DNA of 56,249 nt from Chloroflexota bacterium (GCA_005880945.1 VBIU01000019.1:1-56249); one strand, 5' to 3'; positions 47,004-54,918 are shown, counted from the first letter of the stretch. The notes: generated by a model not told the origin, from the sequence alone. Program-made: numbers and translations.

Positions 47004-47528
47004 GTGAATGGGAGGTCCGGCTCCCGCCGCGCTGCCCTCGCGGCCGGCGCGATCATCCTCGGTTCCGTGCTCATGCTGTCCCTTGCCTGGGGCCTCCAGC
47101 ACGCCGCGATGACCCGGCCCACTGTCGTCGGCAACGCTGCGCCACGGCTGGCGATCGAAACACTCAACGGTGGCCGGGTCAACGTGTCCGATCTTCGCGG
47201 CAGGCCGGTGGTCCTCGACTTCTGGGCATCATGGTGCGTCGCGTGCGCGGAGGATCTGCCCACCTTGTCGAGCGCCTCGGCGGCTCACCCTGGAGTCGCG
47301 TTCGTCGGGGCGGCGATGCAGGACACGACGGGCGCCGTCCAGACCTTTGAGCAGCGACACCCACACCCTTATCCGGTCGGCCAGATCGTCGCGGGTGACT
47401 ACAAGGACTACGGTGTCTTTGCGCCGCCCGTCACCTTCTTCATCAATTCAGCGGGGATGGTCGTTGCGTCCTTCTCCGGTCCGCTCGACCCGCAGACCAT
47501 CGACCACTACTTGGGGCTCATAGCTTGA
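47004..47528 (+). CDS. ccmG: Membrane-anchored thioredoxin-like protein (CcmG/TlpA type)
   Basis: 174 residues from GTG 47004. A basic N-terminus and one membrane helix (about 12-31) precede an extracytoplasmic thioredoxin fold. The redox site is Cys78/Cys81 in WASWCVACAED, and PVTFFINSAG supplies the cis-proline (APPVTFF). It heads the ccm operon and overlaps ccmE by 4 bp. It would keep apocytochrome cysteines reduced for heme attachment. Confidence 0.82.
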   Translation: MNGRSGSRRAALAAGAIILGSVLMLSLAWGLQHAAMTRPTVVGNAAPRLAIETLNGGRVNVSDLRGRPVVLDFWASWCVACAEDLPTLSSASAAHPGVAFVGAAMQDTTGAVQTFEQRHPHPYPVGQIVAGDYKDYGVFAPPVTFFINSAGMVVASFSGPLDPQTIDHYLGLIA

Positions 47529-47911
47529 TTCCAAGCCTGAAATGGGGACTTCTGTTCGCCGTGGTCGCCGCTTGCGTCGGCTACCTCGTCTACTCGGCTT
47601 CGGGTGGGTCGTCCGAGTACTACCTCACGGTTTCGGAGCTCCGTTCGCAACCGACCACCGGCGACGTGCGAGTGGCGGGCGTGGTGCAGAACGACGTGCA
47701 GCGGAGCGACGGTGGCCTGCACGTCCGCTTCACGGAAAAGGACGGGACTGCCTCGGTGCCGGTCGAGTACCGCGGCACATTGCCGGACATCTTCCAGCCA
47801 GGGATCACTGTGGTCGCCGAGGGGCGGCTCGGCGCCGACGGGATCTTCCACGCCCGCAACGTCCTCGCGAAGTGCCCATCGCGATTCTCAACCACCGCAT
47901 ACACCCAGTGA
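47525..47911 (+). CDS. ccmE: Cytochrome c maturation heme chaperone CcmE, cysteine-type
   Basis: 128 residues from TTG 47525. One N-terminal helix (7-24), then the OB-fold CcmE domain (VRVAGVV, LHVRFTEKDGTASVPVEYRG, VVAEGRL, GIFHARNVLAKCPSRF). At the heme-attachment position the usual HxxxY is replaced by Cys117 in CPSRF, the C-type CcmE variant described for some archaea and bacteria and normally written CxxxY; here the last residue is Phe. It holds heme covalently between CcmC and CcmF. It overlaps ccmF as GTGA. Confidence 0.88.
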   Translation: MIPSLKWGLLFAVVAACVGYLVYSASGGSSEYYLTVSELRSQPTTGDVRVAGVVQNDVQRSDGGLHVRFTEKDGTASVPVEYRGTLPDIFQPGITVVAEGRLGADGIFHARNVLAKCPSRFSTTAYTQ

Positions 47912-49869
47912 TCGCCTACCTCGGATCCGGTGCGCTGCTGGCCGGCCTGGTGATGGGAGGGTTCTCAGCCCTGCTTTCGTTCTGGGCCGGCTGGCGGGAG
48001 AACACGCTGATGGTGCAGGTTGGACGCAGGGCTTTCTACGCCAGCGCGGCGATGATCCTCTTCGCCGCCGCCCTCCTGGAAGTTGCGCTGCTCACCCACG
48101 ACTTCTCGCTCGCCTACGTCACCGAGCACAGCGACCTGTCGACGCCGACCGCGCTCGTCGCCGCGGCGTTCTACGGCGGGCAGGAGGGCTCGCTCCTCTA
48201 CTGGGCACTGGTGCTGGGTTTGCTCGGCAGCGCCTCTTTGGTGGCAAGCTCGCGGCTGGGGCTGCGCCTCGCCGCCTACGCCGCGGGGATCCTGGGCGCG
48301 ATCCTCAGCTTCCTGCTCTACGTGCTCGTGCTCGTCGCCAGCCCGTTCGACCTCCTGTCGATCACGCCGCCAGATGGGCTTGGTCTCAACCCGGTGCTGC
48401 GCGACGGCGGGATGCTCATCCATCCGCCGGTCGTGCTTGCGGGCTTCGCTTCATTCGCCATCCCGTTCAGCTTCGCGGCGGCGGCGCTCCTCGCCGGGAG
48501 GTCTGACGCCGCCTGGATCGCTCACACGAGGCGGTTCGCTCTCATGGCGTGGGCGCTCCAGAGCACCGGCCTGGTCCTGGGTATGTGGTGGGCGTACCAC
48601 GTCCTGGGTTGGGGCGGCTACTGGGGCTGGGATCCGGTCGAGAACGTCGCCCTCATGCCGTGGCTGGCCACCACCGCCTACCTGCACTCGTCGCAGGTCC
48701 AGGAGCGCCGCGGGCGACTGCGGGCGTGGAACTTCGGCCTCGTGATACTGGCCTTTCTACTGGTCGTGTTCGGCACGTTCATAGTCCGGAGCGGCGTCGT
48801 GCCTTCCGTGCACACGTTCGCGATCAGCGCCATCGGCCCCTGGTTCTTCGGCTTCCTTTTCGTCTGCCTGGTCTTCTCCATCGCTCTCTTGGCGCTGCGC
48901 GGCGCCTCGCTCGCCAGTCAGGGTCAACCCGCGCCAACGGTGTCGCGAGAAGGCGCGTTCGTCCTCCAGAACCTGCTGCTCGTGGGTGTGGTCGCCGTTG
49001 TGTTCTGGGGCACCATCCTGCCTTTGGCGACCGGCATGCTCGGTCAGGAGCGGGTCGTCGGCGCGTCGTTCTATGAGCGCGCCGCCGGCCCGCTGTTCAT
49101 AGGAATCCTCGCCCTCATGGCGGCCGGGCCGCTTATTCCGTGGCGGCACGCCGGCAATCCCTTGCTGCGGGCGCTGCGCTGGCCCACCGGTGGGGCGGTC
49201 GTCGTGCTCGCCGCCCTCCTGGTTGCCGGGGTGCGCTCGCTGCCCGCGCTGCTGGCCATCCCGCTGGCCGCGGCGGCCGCGACGACGTGCCTCGTCGAGT
49301 ACTGGCGCTTCGCCGCGAAGCTCCGCGGATCGTGGCATGGATGGTCGCAGGCGATCGCAGTCGTCTTGCGCAAGAGGCGGCGCTATGGGGCATACCTGGC
49401 GCATCTCGGCATGGTGGTGCTCGTGGTCGGCATCGCGGGGTCGCATTTCTGGCAGCAGGAGAAAGATGTTTCGCTGTCGCCAGGTCAAGCCGTCACGATC
49501 GGTGGCTACACCTTGACGTATGCCGGAGCCCGGCAGCGACAGCTCGCCGACCACAGCGAGCTCGTGGGCTCGATCCGCCTCGGCAATCAGACGCTGGAGC
49601 CTGCGCGCGCCTCTTATGCGGGCCTTGGGGGACAGTCGCTCACGCACGTCGCGATCAGCAGCTCGCCGCTCGCCGATGTGTACGTCGTCCTCGCCGGCAT
49701 GAATGAAGACGGCTCCGCCTCGTTTCGGATCTTTGTCAACCCGTTGGTGAGCTGGATCTGGGCCGGCGGGGCGATCATCATCGTCGGCGTCATGCTTGGG
49801 AACGTGGGGGAGAAGCGTCGCGCCTTCGACCTCGCGCCCGCGCGGGCGCCGGCTGCGGTGCCAGCGTAG
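47908..49869 (+). CDS. ccmF: Cytochrome c heme lyase subunit CcmF
   Basis: 653 residues from GTG 47908. A polytopic membrane protein with the tryptophan-rich WWD signature (Trp235 to Asp242, WGGYWGWD) that handles heme, the GGQEGSLLYWAL segment, IHPPVVLAG with its histidine, and GTFIVRSGVVPSVHTF. It transfers heme from CcmE to the CXXCH of apocytochromes outside the cytoplasm. Length matches the family. Its stop TAG is followed immediately by the ATG of a 38-residue membrane protein. Confidence 0.93.
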   Translation: MIAYLGSGALLAGLVMGGFSALLSFWAGWRENTLMVQVGRRAFYASAAMILFAAALLEVALLTHDFSLAYVTEHSDLSTPTALVAAAFYGGQEGSLLYWALVLGLLGSASLVASSRLGLRLAAYAAGILGAILSFLLYVLVLVASPFDLLSITPPDGLGLNPVLRDGGMLIHPPVVLAGFASFAIPFSFAAAALLAGRSDAAWIAHTRRFALMAWALQSTGLVLGMWWAYHVLGWGGYWGWDPVENVALMPWLATTAYLHSSQVQERRGRLRAWNFGLVILAFLLVVFGTFIVRSGVVPSVHTFAISAIGPWFFGFLFVCLVFSIALLALRGASLASQGQPAPTVSREGAFVLQNLLLVGVVAVVFWGTILPLATGMLGQERVVGASFYERAAGPLFIGILALMAAGPLIPWRHAGNPLLRALRWPTGGAVVVLAALLVAGVRSLPALLAIPLAAAAATTCLVEYWRFAAKLRGSWHGWSQAIAVVLRKRRRYGAYLAHLGMVVLVVGIAGSHFWQQEKDVSLSPGQAVTIGGYTLTYAGARQRQLADHSELVGSIRLGNQTLEPARASYAGLGGQSLTHVAISSSPLADVYVVLAGMNEDGSASFRIFVNPLVSWIWAGGAIIIVGVMLGNVGEKRRAFDLAPARAPAAVPA

Positions 49870-49986
49870 ATGGCGATCATCGTCGCGACGCTGCTGCTCT
49901 TCGCCGCGGGACCCTTCGTCCTGTGGCCGTTGATCAGGACCCCTGACGAAACGCAGGAGCCACCGCCGGCGTCCGGCGGCGGCTGA
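49870..49986 (+). CDS. 38-residue membrane protein within the ccm operon
   Basis: ATG 49870 directly follows the ccmF stop; the frame ends at 49986, 5 bp before ccmA. The product has one hydrophobic helix (about 2-21, ATLLLFAAGPFVLWPL) and a short acidic, Pro-rich tail. It sits where CcmH or CcmI genes are often found but lacks the CcmH LRCxxCQ motif. It could be a reduced CcmI/CcmH membrane anchor or an unrelated small subunit. The precise fit between two ccm genes supports it. Confidence 0.6.
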   Translation: MAIIVATLLLFAAGPFVLWPLIRTPDETQEPPPASGGG

Positions 49987-49991
49987 CGAAA

Positions 49992-50636
49992 TTGAGCACG
50001 ATCCTCGCCCACCAGCTCACGCAGCGCTTCGGTCCTGACCTTGCGCTCGACGCCGTCGACCTCGTCCTTGACAAGGGCGAGCATCTCGCTGTGCTTGGCG
50101 AAAATGGCGCCGGCAAGACGACGCTGCTTCGCATTCTCGCCACTGCCGCGCGTCCCTCGTCGGGCCAACTCGAGCTGTTCGGGCTCAATGCGATGCGGGA
50201 ACGCCGGCGGCTGCGGGCGCTGATCGGCTTCGTCGCCCACGCGCCGGGGCTGTATCCGGCGCTGTCCGCCGCCGAGAACCTCGAGTTCTTCGGCTCGCTG
50301 CATGGCGTCGGCCGCGCCCGAGTAGCCGAGACGCTGGAGCTCGTCGGACTCGCCGATGTGGCGAATAGACCGGCCGGCCGACTTTCGCGTGGCGAGCAGC
50401 AGCGGCTGGCGATCGGACGAGCCGTCCTCCACGATCCCCGGCTGCTGATCCTGGACGAGCCCGACGCCAGCCTGGACTCCGGCGGCGCCGACCTCCTGGC
50501 GAGGGTCATGCACGGAAGGTCCGCGGTCCTTGCCACACACGATCATGCGCTGGCGAACCGCCTCTGCCAGCGCACTGAGGTGCTGCGCAGCGGACGATCA
50601 TTGGGCGCGGGGACCCGACTGCGGGTGGTCCAATGA
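49992..50636 (+). CDS. ccmA: Heme exporter ATP-binding protein CcmA
   Basis: 214 residues, TTG start. ABC ATPase with Walker A GENGAGKTT (36-44), signature LSRGEQQRL and Walker B LLILDEPDASLD, followed by THDHALAN for the H-loop. With CcmB and CcmC it powers release of heme-loaded CcmE. It overlaps ccmB by 4 bp. CcmA members are about 200-215 residues, so it is complete. Confidence 0.92.
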   Translation: MSTILAHQLTQRFGPDLALDAVDLVLDKGEHLAVLGENGAGKTTLLRILATAARPSSGQLELFGLNAMRERRRLRALIGFVAHAPGLYPALSAAENLEFFGSLHGVGRARVAETLELVGLADVANRPAGRLSRGEQQRLAIGRAVLHDPRLLILDEPDASLDSGGADLLARVMHGRSAVLATHDHALANRLCQRTEVLRSGRSLGAGTRLRVVQ

Positions 50637-51298
50637 CGCGTTCGGTCGAGGTGGCGTTCGCCGTCGCCAGGAAAGACCTCACCTCCGAGTGGCGAACTCG
50701 CGAGCTGGTGCCGGCGCTCGGCCAGTTCGTGGTGCTGGCGCTGGTCATCGCCAACTTCGGATTTCAGATCGATTCTCAAAACGCGGCCACCATCGCGCCG
50801 GGCGTGCTCTGGCTGGCTCTCGTCTTCGCGGGCCTTGTCGCTTTCGGCCGTGCTTTCGCGGCGGAGCGCGAGCAGGCGTCCCTCGAGGCGATGCTTCTCA
50901 CGCCCGCGTCTCCCGTGGCGATCTTCGCCGGCAAGGCGCTGGCGGCGGCGCTTCTGCTCATCGCCTGCGAGGTGGTACTCCTCCCGGCGCTGGCGCTTCT
51001 CTTTGGCACGCCACTCAACGTCGCCCTCGTCGCGGCAGTGCTCCTGGCTACTGTCGGCATGGCTGCACTGGGCTGCCTTTTCGCGGCGATGGTGGCGAGA
51101 GTGCGCGCGCGAGAGGTGCTGCTCCCCCTGCTCACGCTGCCCCTGTGGATCCCATTCATCATCGCGGGCGGCCAGGCAGTGCAGGTCGCGATGGGCGCGA
51201 GCGGCAGCTACAACCAGGCAGTGGCTCTGCTGATCGACTTCGACATACTGTTCGTGGTGCTCACGTCGCTGGCCGCGCGGTTCGTGCTCGATGACTAA
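50633..51298 (+). CDS. ccmB: Heme exporter membrane protein CcmB
   Basis: 221 residues from ATG 50633, overlapping ccmA. Six hydrophobic segments; the N-terminal FAVARKDLTSEWRTRE with the ELVPALGQFVVLALVI helix, FGRAFAAEREQASLEAML and the LLTLPLWIPFIIAGG segment are CcmB features. It is the permease half of the CcmAB complex. The stop lies 8 bp inside the ccmC start, so translation is coupled. Confidence 0.9.
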   Translation: MTRSVEVAFAVARKDLTSEWRTRELVPALGQFVVLALVIANFGFQIDSQNAATIAPGVLWLALVFAGLVAFGRAFAAEREQASLEAMLLTPASPVAIFAGKALAAALLLIACEVVLLPALALLFGTPLNVALVAAVLLATVGMAALGCLFAAMVARVRAREVLLPLLTLPLWIPFIIAGGQAVQVAMGASGSYNQAVALLIDFDILFVVLTSLAARFVLDD

Positions 51299-51989
51299 GA
51301 CGTACGAGAGGCTCACGGCAGTCGCGGTGCTTCTGATGCTCCTGGCGGCCGGGATGATCTTTCTCTACGCCCCCGAGGACTACCTGCAGAAGGAGCCTCA
51401 GCGCATCTTCTATCTGCACGTCAGCGCGGCAATCGCCGCATTCGCATGCTTCCTCGCGGTGCTGGTGGGAAGCGTCATTTACCTCCGGACTGAGAACGCC
51501 CGCGCGGACCGGCTCGCGCGCGCTGCCGCCCTTGTCGGAGTCGTCCTCACCACAGTCACCCTGGTGATGGGAATGCTCTACGCAAAACCGATCTGGGGGA
51601 CCTTCTGGACATGGGATGCGCGGCTCACATCCACGCTTGTGCTCTGGATCATCTACGCCGGATACCTGTTACTCCGGCGTCTCGCCGAGCCGGGTCCTCA
51701 AGTCGCGCGCTACGCGGCGGTCGCCGGCATTTTCGGCTTCGTCGACGTGCCGATCGTCTATTTCAGCGTGACCTGGTGGCGGACCGTGCACCCGGGGCCG
51801 GTGATCGTCACCAACGCCCTGCCGCCCGAGATGCTCATCACATTCCTCGTCACCATGGCCTGCACGCTTTTCCTGGCCGCCGTGATGGTCGGCATCCGAT
51901 ACCGGATCGAGACCCTGCTTGACGAGGCCCCATCCGGCGCCGAAGCAACGATTCGAGGAACCCAGCGCGAGCCGGAGCTCGCACGATGA
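51291..51989 (+). CDS. ccmC: Heme exporter/handling protein CcmC
   Basis: 232 residues from ATG 51291. Six-helix heme-handling protein: His43 (YLHVSAA) and His167 (RTVHPGP) are the two external heme ligands, and the WWD domain WGTFWTWDARLT (102-113) lies between them. CcmC delivers heme to CcmE. Length is normal. It overlaps the ccmD start as ATGA. Confidence 0.94.
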   Translation: MTKTYERLTAVAVLLMLLAAGMIFLYAPEDYLQKEPQRIFYLHVSAAIAAFACFLAVLVGSVIYLRTENARADRLARAAALVGVVLTTVTLVMGMLYAKPIWGTFWTWDARLTSTLVLWIIYAGYLLLRRLAEPGPQVARYAAVAGIFGFVDVPIVYFSVTWWRTVHPGPVIVTNALPPEMLITFLVTMACTLFLAAVMVGIRYRIETLLDEAPSGAEATIRGTQREPELAR

Positions 51990-52111
51990 TTTACCTGGTC
52001 GCGGCATACGCGGCTGCGGTGGTCATCCTCGGCGGCTATCTTGCGTGGTCACTCCGCAGCCTTCGCGACCTTTCGAAAAGGGGTGTCGAACCCACGAAAT
52101 TTGTGGGTTGA
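51986..52111 (+). CDS. ccmD: CcmD-like small membrane protein
   Basis: 41 residues from ATG 51986. One membrane helix (YLVAAYAAAVVILGGYLAWS, about 3-22) followed by LRSLRDLSKR, the LRxLR cytoplasmic tail that marks CcmD, which releases holo-CcmE from CcmABC. Its position after ccmC is the classical one. The last codons form an inverted repeat, and the stop overlaps a TTGACA -35 box for the next gene. Confidence 0.8.
   Translation: MIYLVAAYAAAVVILGGYLAWSLRSLRDLSKRGVEPTKFVG
52089..52109. terminator. Inverted repeat at the end of the ccm operon
   Basis: AACCCAC (52089-52095) pairs with GTGGGTT (52103-52109) around GAAATTT. It ends the ccm operon inside ccmD. It partly overlaps the TTGACA box, so it may also act as an operator. 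Confidence 0.45.
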
Positions 52112-52135
52112 CAACTTTCTGAGCGGGTCGATACT
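52108..52135 (+). promoter_or_regulatory. Promoter: TTGACA, 16-bp spacer, GATACT
   Basis: A perfect -35 TTGACA (52108-52113) and GATACT (52130-52135) stand upstream of the zinc-motif gene at 52176, the best sigma-70-type promoter in the window. Confidence 0.55.
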
Positions 52136-52175
52136 TCTCCAGTAGGTTCCGTTTCCAAGCGGAGGAGGGGCGATC

Positions 52176-52418
52176 ATGGGGGCGATACACCTCCCGGTTG
52201 GGCGCGTTCGTGGGCAAACATCGGAGCGTTCGGCGCTTCGCCAGGGGTTGGCCGTGACGTCAACGCAAGGGCGGAGGCTGCGGCTCACGCCCAAACAGGA
52301 CGTAAACGCCATTGCCTTTTGCGACACCTGCGCCGGGCCGATCGAATTCGGCGCGGTGCTCCGCGGGACGCAGACCTTCTGCAGCGTCGAGTGCTCGCTC
52401 GGAGGCAGGCCGGCCTAG
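52176..52418 (+). CDS. Small zinc-motif protein, 80 residues
   Basis: ATG 52176 with a GGAGGAGG ribosome site. The N-terminal half is basic and poorly structured. The C-terminal half carries CDTC and CSVEC about 20 residues apart (AFCDTCAG, FCSVECS), a zinc-ribbon or treble-clef knuckle. I recognise no named family; short proteins of this kind can bind DNA, RNA or a protein partner. It has its own strong promoter and shares a CTAG stop overlap with the convergent Nudix gene. Confidence 0.6.
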   Translation: MGAIHLPVGRVRGQTSERSALRQGLAVTSTQGRRLRLTPKQDVNAIAFCDTCAGPIEFGAVLRGTQTFCSVECSLGGRPA

Positions 52419-53029
52419 CCCCCTTGTTGCCGGGTTTCCTCGAGCGCTTGCCTGAGCTTGGGCGCAAGACCAGCGACGATTCGTTCGGTCAGGCCCCAGA
52501 CGACACTCTCCTCGTGGGCCAGGTAGCGAAATCGCCAAGGGTCCGCTGACTCGAGCCATGCGCTGTCGTCGAGCAGCCGGTCCAGAGGTATCTGGAGCAC
52601 TCCGTCCAGCTCGCTCGGGTCGTGGGCGAACACGGGCACCGGGTCGGGAAGGTGGGCGACGAAGGGCACGACCGAGAAGTTGGATACTGCCGCGTAGATC
52701 GGCTCTCCCGCGCCTAGCGGAACGAGGCGGCCGGTGGGCACGGCAATCTCCTCCTCGACCTCCCGTTGCGCCGCGGCCCAGGGCGACTCGCCTTCGCGGA
52801 CGCCGCCACCGGGCAGGGCGACCTGTCCCGGATGATCGCGGAGGTCGGCTCGGCGCCTGACGAAGGGCACTTGCCAGAGCCCGCCAGACTCGTACAGGAC
52901 GAACACGACGGCCGCCCTCCGAGCCCCCCGTCTGAACTCGCCCCATCCCTCGATCGGGCGGAACAGACGTTCGAGCCGAGCCGGCAACTCAGTCAAGGGG
53001 CCCCCTTGGTGAATGGGTGCTGGAGCCAC
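52415..53029 (-). CDS. Nudix hydrolase, CoA-pyrophosphatase (NudL)-like
   Basis: 204 residues, GTG start. The Nudix box is GGGVREGESPWAAAQREVEEEI (glycine, then REVEEEI), and upstream is LRDHPGQVALPGG, the CoA-diphosphatase signature LRxHPGQVAFPGG. It should cleave coenzyme A or acyl-CoA to acyl-4'-phosphopantetheine and 3',5'-ADP, a housekeeping step for CoA turnover. It is divergent from the helical hypothetical gene at 53052. Confidence 0.85.
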   Translation of the reverse strand: MAPAPIHQGGPLTELPARLERLFRPIEGWGEFRRGARRAAVVFVLYESGGLWQVPFVRRRADLRDHPGQVALPGGGVREGESPWAAAQREVEEEIAVPTGRLVPLGAGEPIYAAVSNFSVVPFVAHLPDPVPVFAHDPSELDGVLQIPLDRLLDDSAWLESADPWRFRYLAHEESVVWGLTERIVAGLAPKLRQALEETRQQGG

Positions 53030-53051
53030 TAAGCTAAGAAAGGTAGCTGAG

Positions 53052-53396
53052 ATGATCGATCACACAAGCACGCGTATCGAGCAGCAGGAGACGGCCCTCC
53101 GCCGGCAGAACCGGCGCCGCTACGCCTTCCAGCGGATGCTGGAGGCGACCGACCGGGTCCTGTGGCGTCTCGAGGAGATGAACCGGGACGGCGTCAAGAC
53201 CGTGCCTGCTCCGGTTCGCGCCGAGATTCGGGAAGCGGTCGAGACGATGCCCAACCACATCCGCGAACCCCTGAGGGACATCGGCCAGGTTCAGGACACC
53301 CTGGACAGCCTCTTCGAGGTTCAGGAGCGCCTCTTCCGCTGGCGGTTCCCGGACTGGGACGACACGGAGCCCGACGACTTCGACTACGCCTCCTGA
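53052..53396 (+). CDS. Helical hypothetical protein, 114 residues
   Basis: ATG 53052, preceded by AGGTAGCTGAG; a longer in-frame GTG at 53013 would overlap the Nudix gene. The product is almost entirely charged helix (RIEQQETALRRQNRRRYAF, then ATDRVLWRLEEMNRDG), likely a coiled coil, with an acidic end DWDDTEPDDFDY. No family is recognised and there is no membrane segment. Confidence 0.6.
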   Translation: MIDHTSTRIEQQETALRRQNRRRYAFQRMLEATDRVLWRLEEMNRDGVKTVPAPVRAEIREAVETMPNHIREPLRDIGQVQDTLDSLFEVQERLFRWRFPDWDDTEPDDFDYAS

Positions 53397-53402
53397 CGCC
53401 GG

Positions 53403-54194
53403 CTAGGCGGAGACGAAGGTCAGGGCGAGGTCGGTCGAGTAGGCGGTAAGGAAACCGAGCAGCATCCCCCACGCGAACGCGGGCGGTGTGCTCAGCCTGC
53501 GGCCGACGTTGAACAGCTCGTTGACGACGTACAGCAGCGCCCCGGCGGCGATGGCCAGGAACGCCACGTAGAAGTAGTTCGAGCTGGCCAGGTAGCCGAT
53601 CCAGGTGCCCACGAACGTGGGGCCGCCCCCGATCAGGCCCGCCAACCCGAGGAAGGTCCACGACGCCGGCTTGGGTTCCATCGTCATGGGGGCGGCGATC
53701 CCGAACCCTTCGGTGATGTTGTGCAGCGCGAAACCGACGACGAGGACGCCGGCGAATGCGATAGCGCCGGTGTGCGCCGACTGACCTATCGCCAGCCCTT
53801 CGGACAGGTTGTGGAGGCCTAGGCCGGTGGCGATCGCGAGTGACAGCGATTGGGGGCTAGGGCTGTGGGCCCCGTGCTTCAGGCGGCCGAACAGCGCACG
53901 GTTGAAGTAGACGAGCCCGAGCAGCCCGGCGGCGATGCCCAGGGCGAAGATCGCCACCATGAACGCGAAGGGCCCGACACGAGCGTCGGTCCGGAAACCT
54001 ACGAGCGCCTCTTCCACCGGGGTGCCCGCGTGGCTCAAGATGTCCCACAGCAAGAAGACCAGGATCCCGGTCGCGAACGCATTCAGGAAGCCCTGGACCG
54101 CTTTCGGGAGCCCATGGAGCCGCGCCACAGGCAAGCCGAGGAAAATGGTGGCGCCGGCGATGGCTCCCAGGAAAACCGCAGTCGCTTGGCTCAT
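53403..54194 (-). CDS. ZIP-family metal transporter
   Basis: 263 residues, ATG start. About eight helices with the two ZIP metal-binding motifs HNLSEG (in TGLGLHNLSEGLAIG) and HNITEG (in GFALHNITEGFGI), plus the histidine-rich loop RLKHGAHSPSP between helices 3 and 4. It probably imports Zn, Fe or Mn. It is divergent from a DtxR-type regulator whose candidate operator lies in the shared region, so metal-dependent control is likely. Confidence 0.88.
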   Translation of the reverse strand: MSQATAVFLGAIAGATIFLGLPVARLHGLPKAVQGFLNAFATGILVFLLWDILSHAGTPVEEALVGFRTDARVGPFAFMVAIFALGIAAGLLGLVYFNRALFGRLKHGAHSPSPQSLSLAIATGLGLHNLSEGLAIGQSAHTGAIAFAGVLVVGFALHNITEGFGIAAPMTMEPKPASWTFLGLAGLIGGGPTFVGTWIGYLASSNYFYVAFLAIAAGALLYVVNELFNVGRRLSTPPAFAWGMLLGFLTAYSTDLALTFVSA

Positions 54195-54204
54195 AGTGGG
54201 CTCA

Positions 54205-54210
54205 TAGGAT
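54205..54210 (+). promoter_or_regulatory. -10-like box TAGGAT for the DtxR-type gene
   Basis: TAGGAT ends 6 bp before GTG 54217, giving a leaderless arrangement in the 22-bp gap to the ZIP gene. Confidence 0.4.
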
Positions 54211-54216
54211 TAGTAC

Positions 54217-54918
54217 GTGCAAAAGGCGCGATTAGATAAGTCTAACGCCGGTTCGAGACCCCCTTCGGAGGTGGTATCTCACTACCTCGAGGCCATCTAT
54301 TACATGTGGTCGGAAGGCGAACCTCTGCGCAGCGCCCGCCTCGCCGACTGGCTGGGCGTGAGCCGGCCTACCGTCACGGTCGCCTTGCGCCGCATGGGCG
54401 GCTACGGCATGGTGCGCATGAACGGGCGCAAGGAGATCGAGCTGACTCCGTCCGGACGCCGGGCAGCGGAGGCGATTGTCAGGCGACACCGAATCATGGA
54501 GCGCTGGCTTACCGATGGGCTAGGACTGGATTGGGTCACCGCAGACGAAGAGGCGGCCCGCCTCGAGCACGCTGTCTCTGAGGTCGTCGAGCGGCGGCTT
54601 TACGAGGTGCTCGGAAAGCCGAGCACGTGCCCCCACGGAAATCCAATCCCCGGCCATTCGAAGGCTTTGCCGAACGAGCATAGGTTGGCGAGCATGAAGC
54701 CCCACGCCAAGGCGACGGTTTCGCGAGTCTCGGAGGTCGCTGAGCGCGAGGCCCCGATGCTGCTGACGTACCTGCACGAGCGTGGCCTGACCCCGGGAAG
54801 GGAAATCTCGGTGGTCGAGGTCGACGGTGTCGCACGCACGATCCGGATCCGCGCCGGCAACCGCTCGGTCACGCTCAGCCATGACACCGCCGCCAAACTG
54901 TGGGTGGTGCCCGTATGA
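54217..54918 (+). CDS. DtxR/MntR-family metal-dependent transcriptional regulator
   Basis: 233 residues from GTG 54217. The winged helix begins at VVSHYLEAIYYMWSEGE, with recognition helix SRPTVTVALRRM. Dimerisation and metal-binding domain: RRHRIMERWL, ARLEHAVS and CPHGNPIPG (with its Cys and His). A C-terminal FeoA/SH3-like domain follows (RTIRIRAGNRSVTLSHDTAA). It senses Fe(II), Mn(II) or Zn(II). The likely autoregulatory palindrome TTAGATAAGTCTAAC falls in codons 6-10. It is divergent from the ZIP transporter. Confidence 0.88.
   Translation: MQKARLDKSNAGSRPPSEVVSHYLEAIYYMWSEGEPLRSARLADWLGVSRPTVTVALRRMGGYGMVRMNGRKEIELTPSGRRAAEAIVRRHRIMERWLTDGLGLDWVTADEEAARLEHAVSEVVERRLYEVLGKPSTCPHGNPIPGHSKALPNEHRLASMKPHAKATVSRVSEVAEREAPMLLTYLHERGLTPGREISVVEVDGVARTIRIRAGNRSVTLSHDTAAKLWVVPV
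54232..54246. promoter_or_regulatory. Candidate DtxR-type operator TTAGATAAGTCTAAC
   Basis: TTAGA-N4-TCTAA is a palindrome and matches 12 of the first 15 positions of the DtxR/IdeR box (TTAGGTTAGSCTAAC). It lies 16-30 bp after the likely start of the regulator transcript and about 40 bp upstream of the ZIP gene. Confidence 0.45.
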
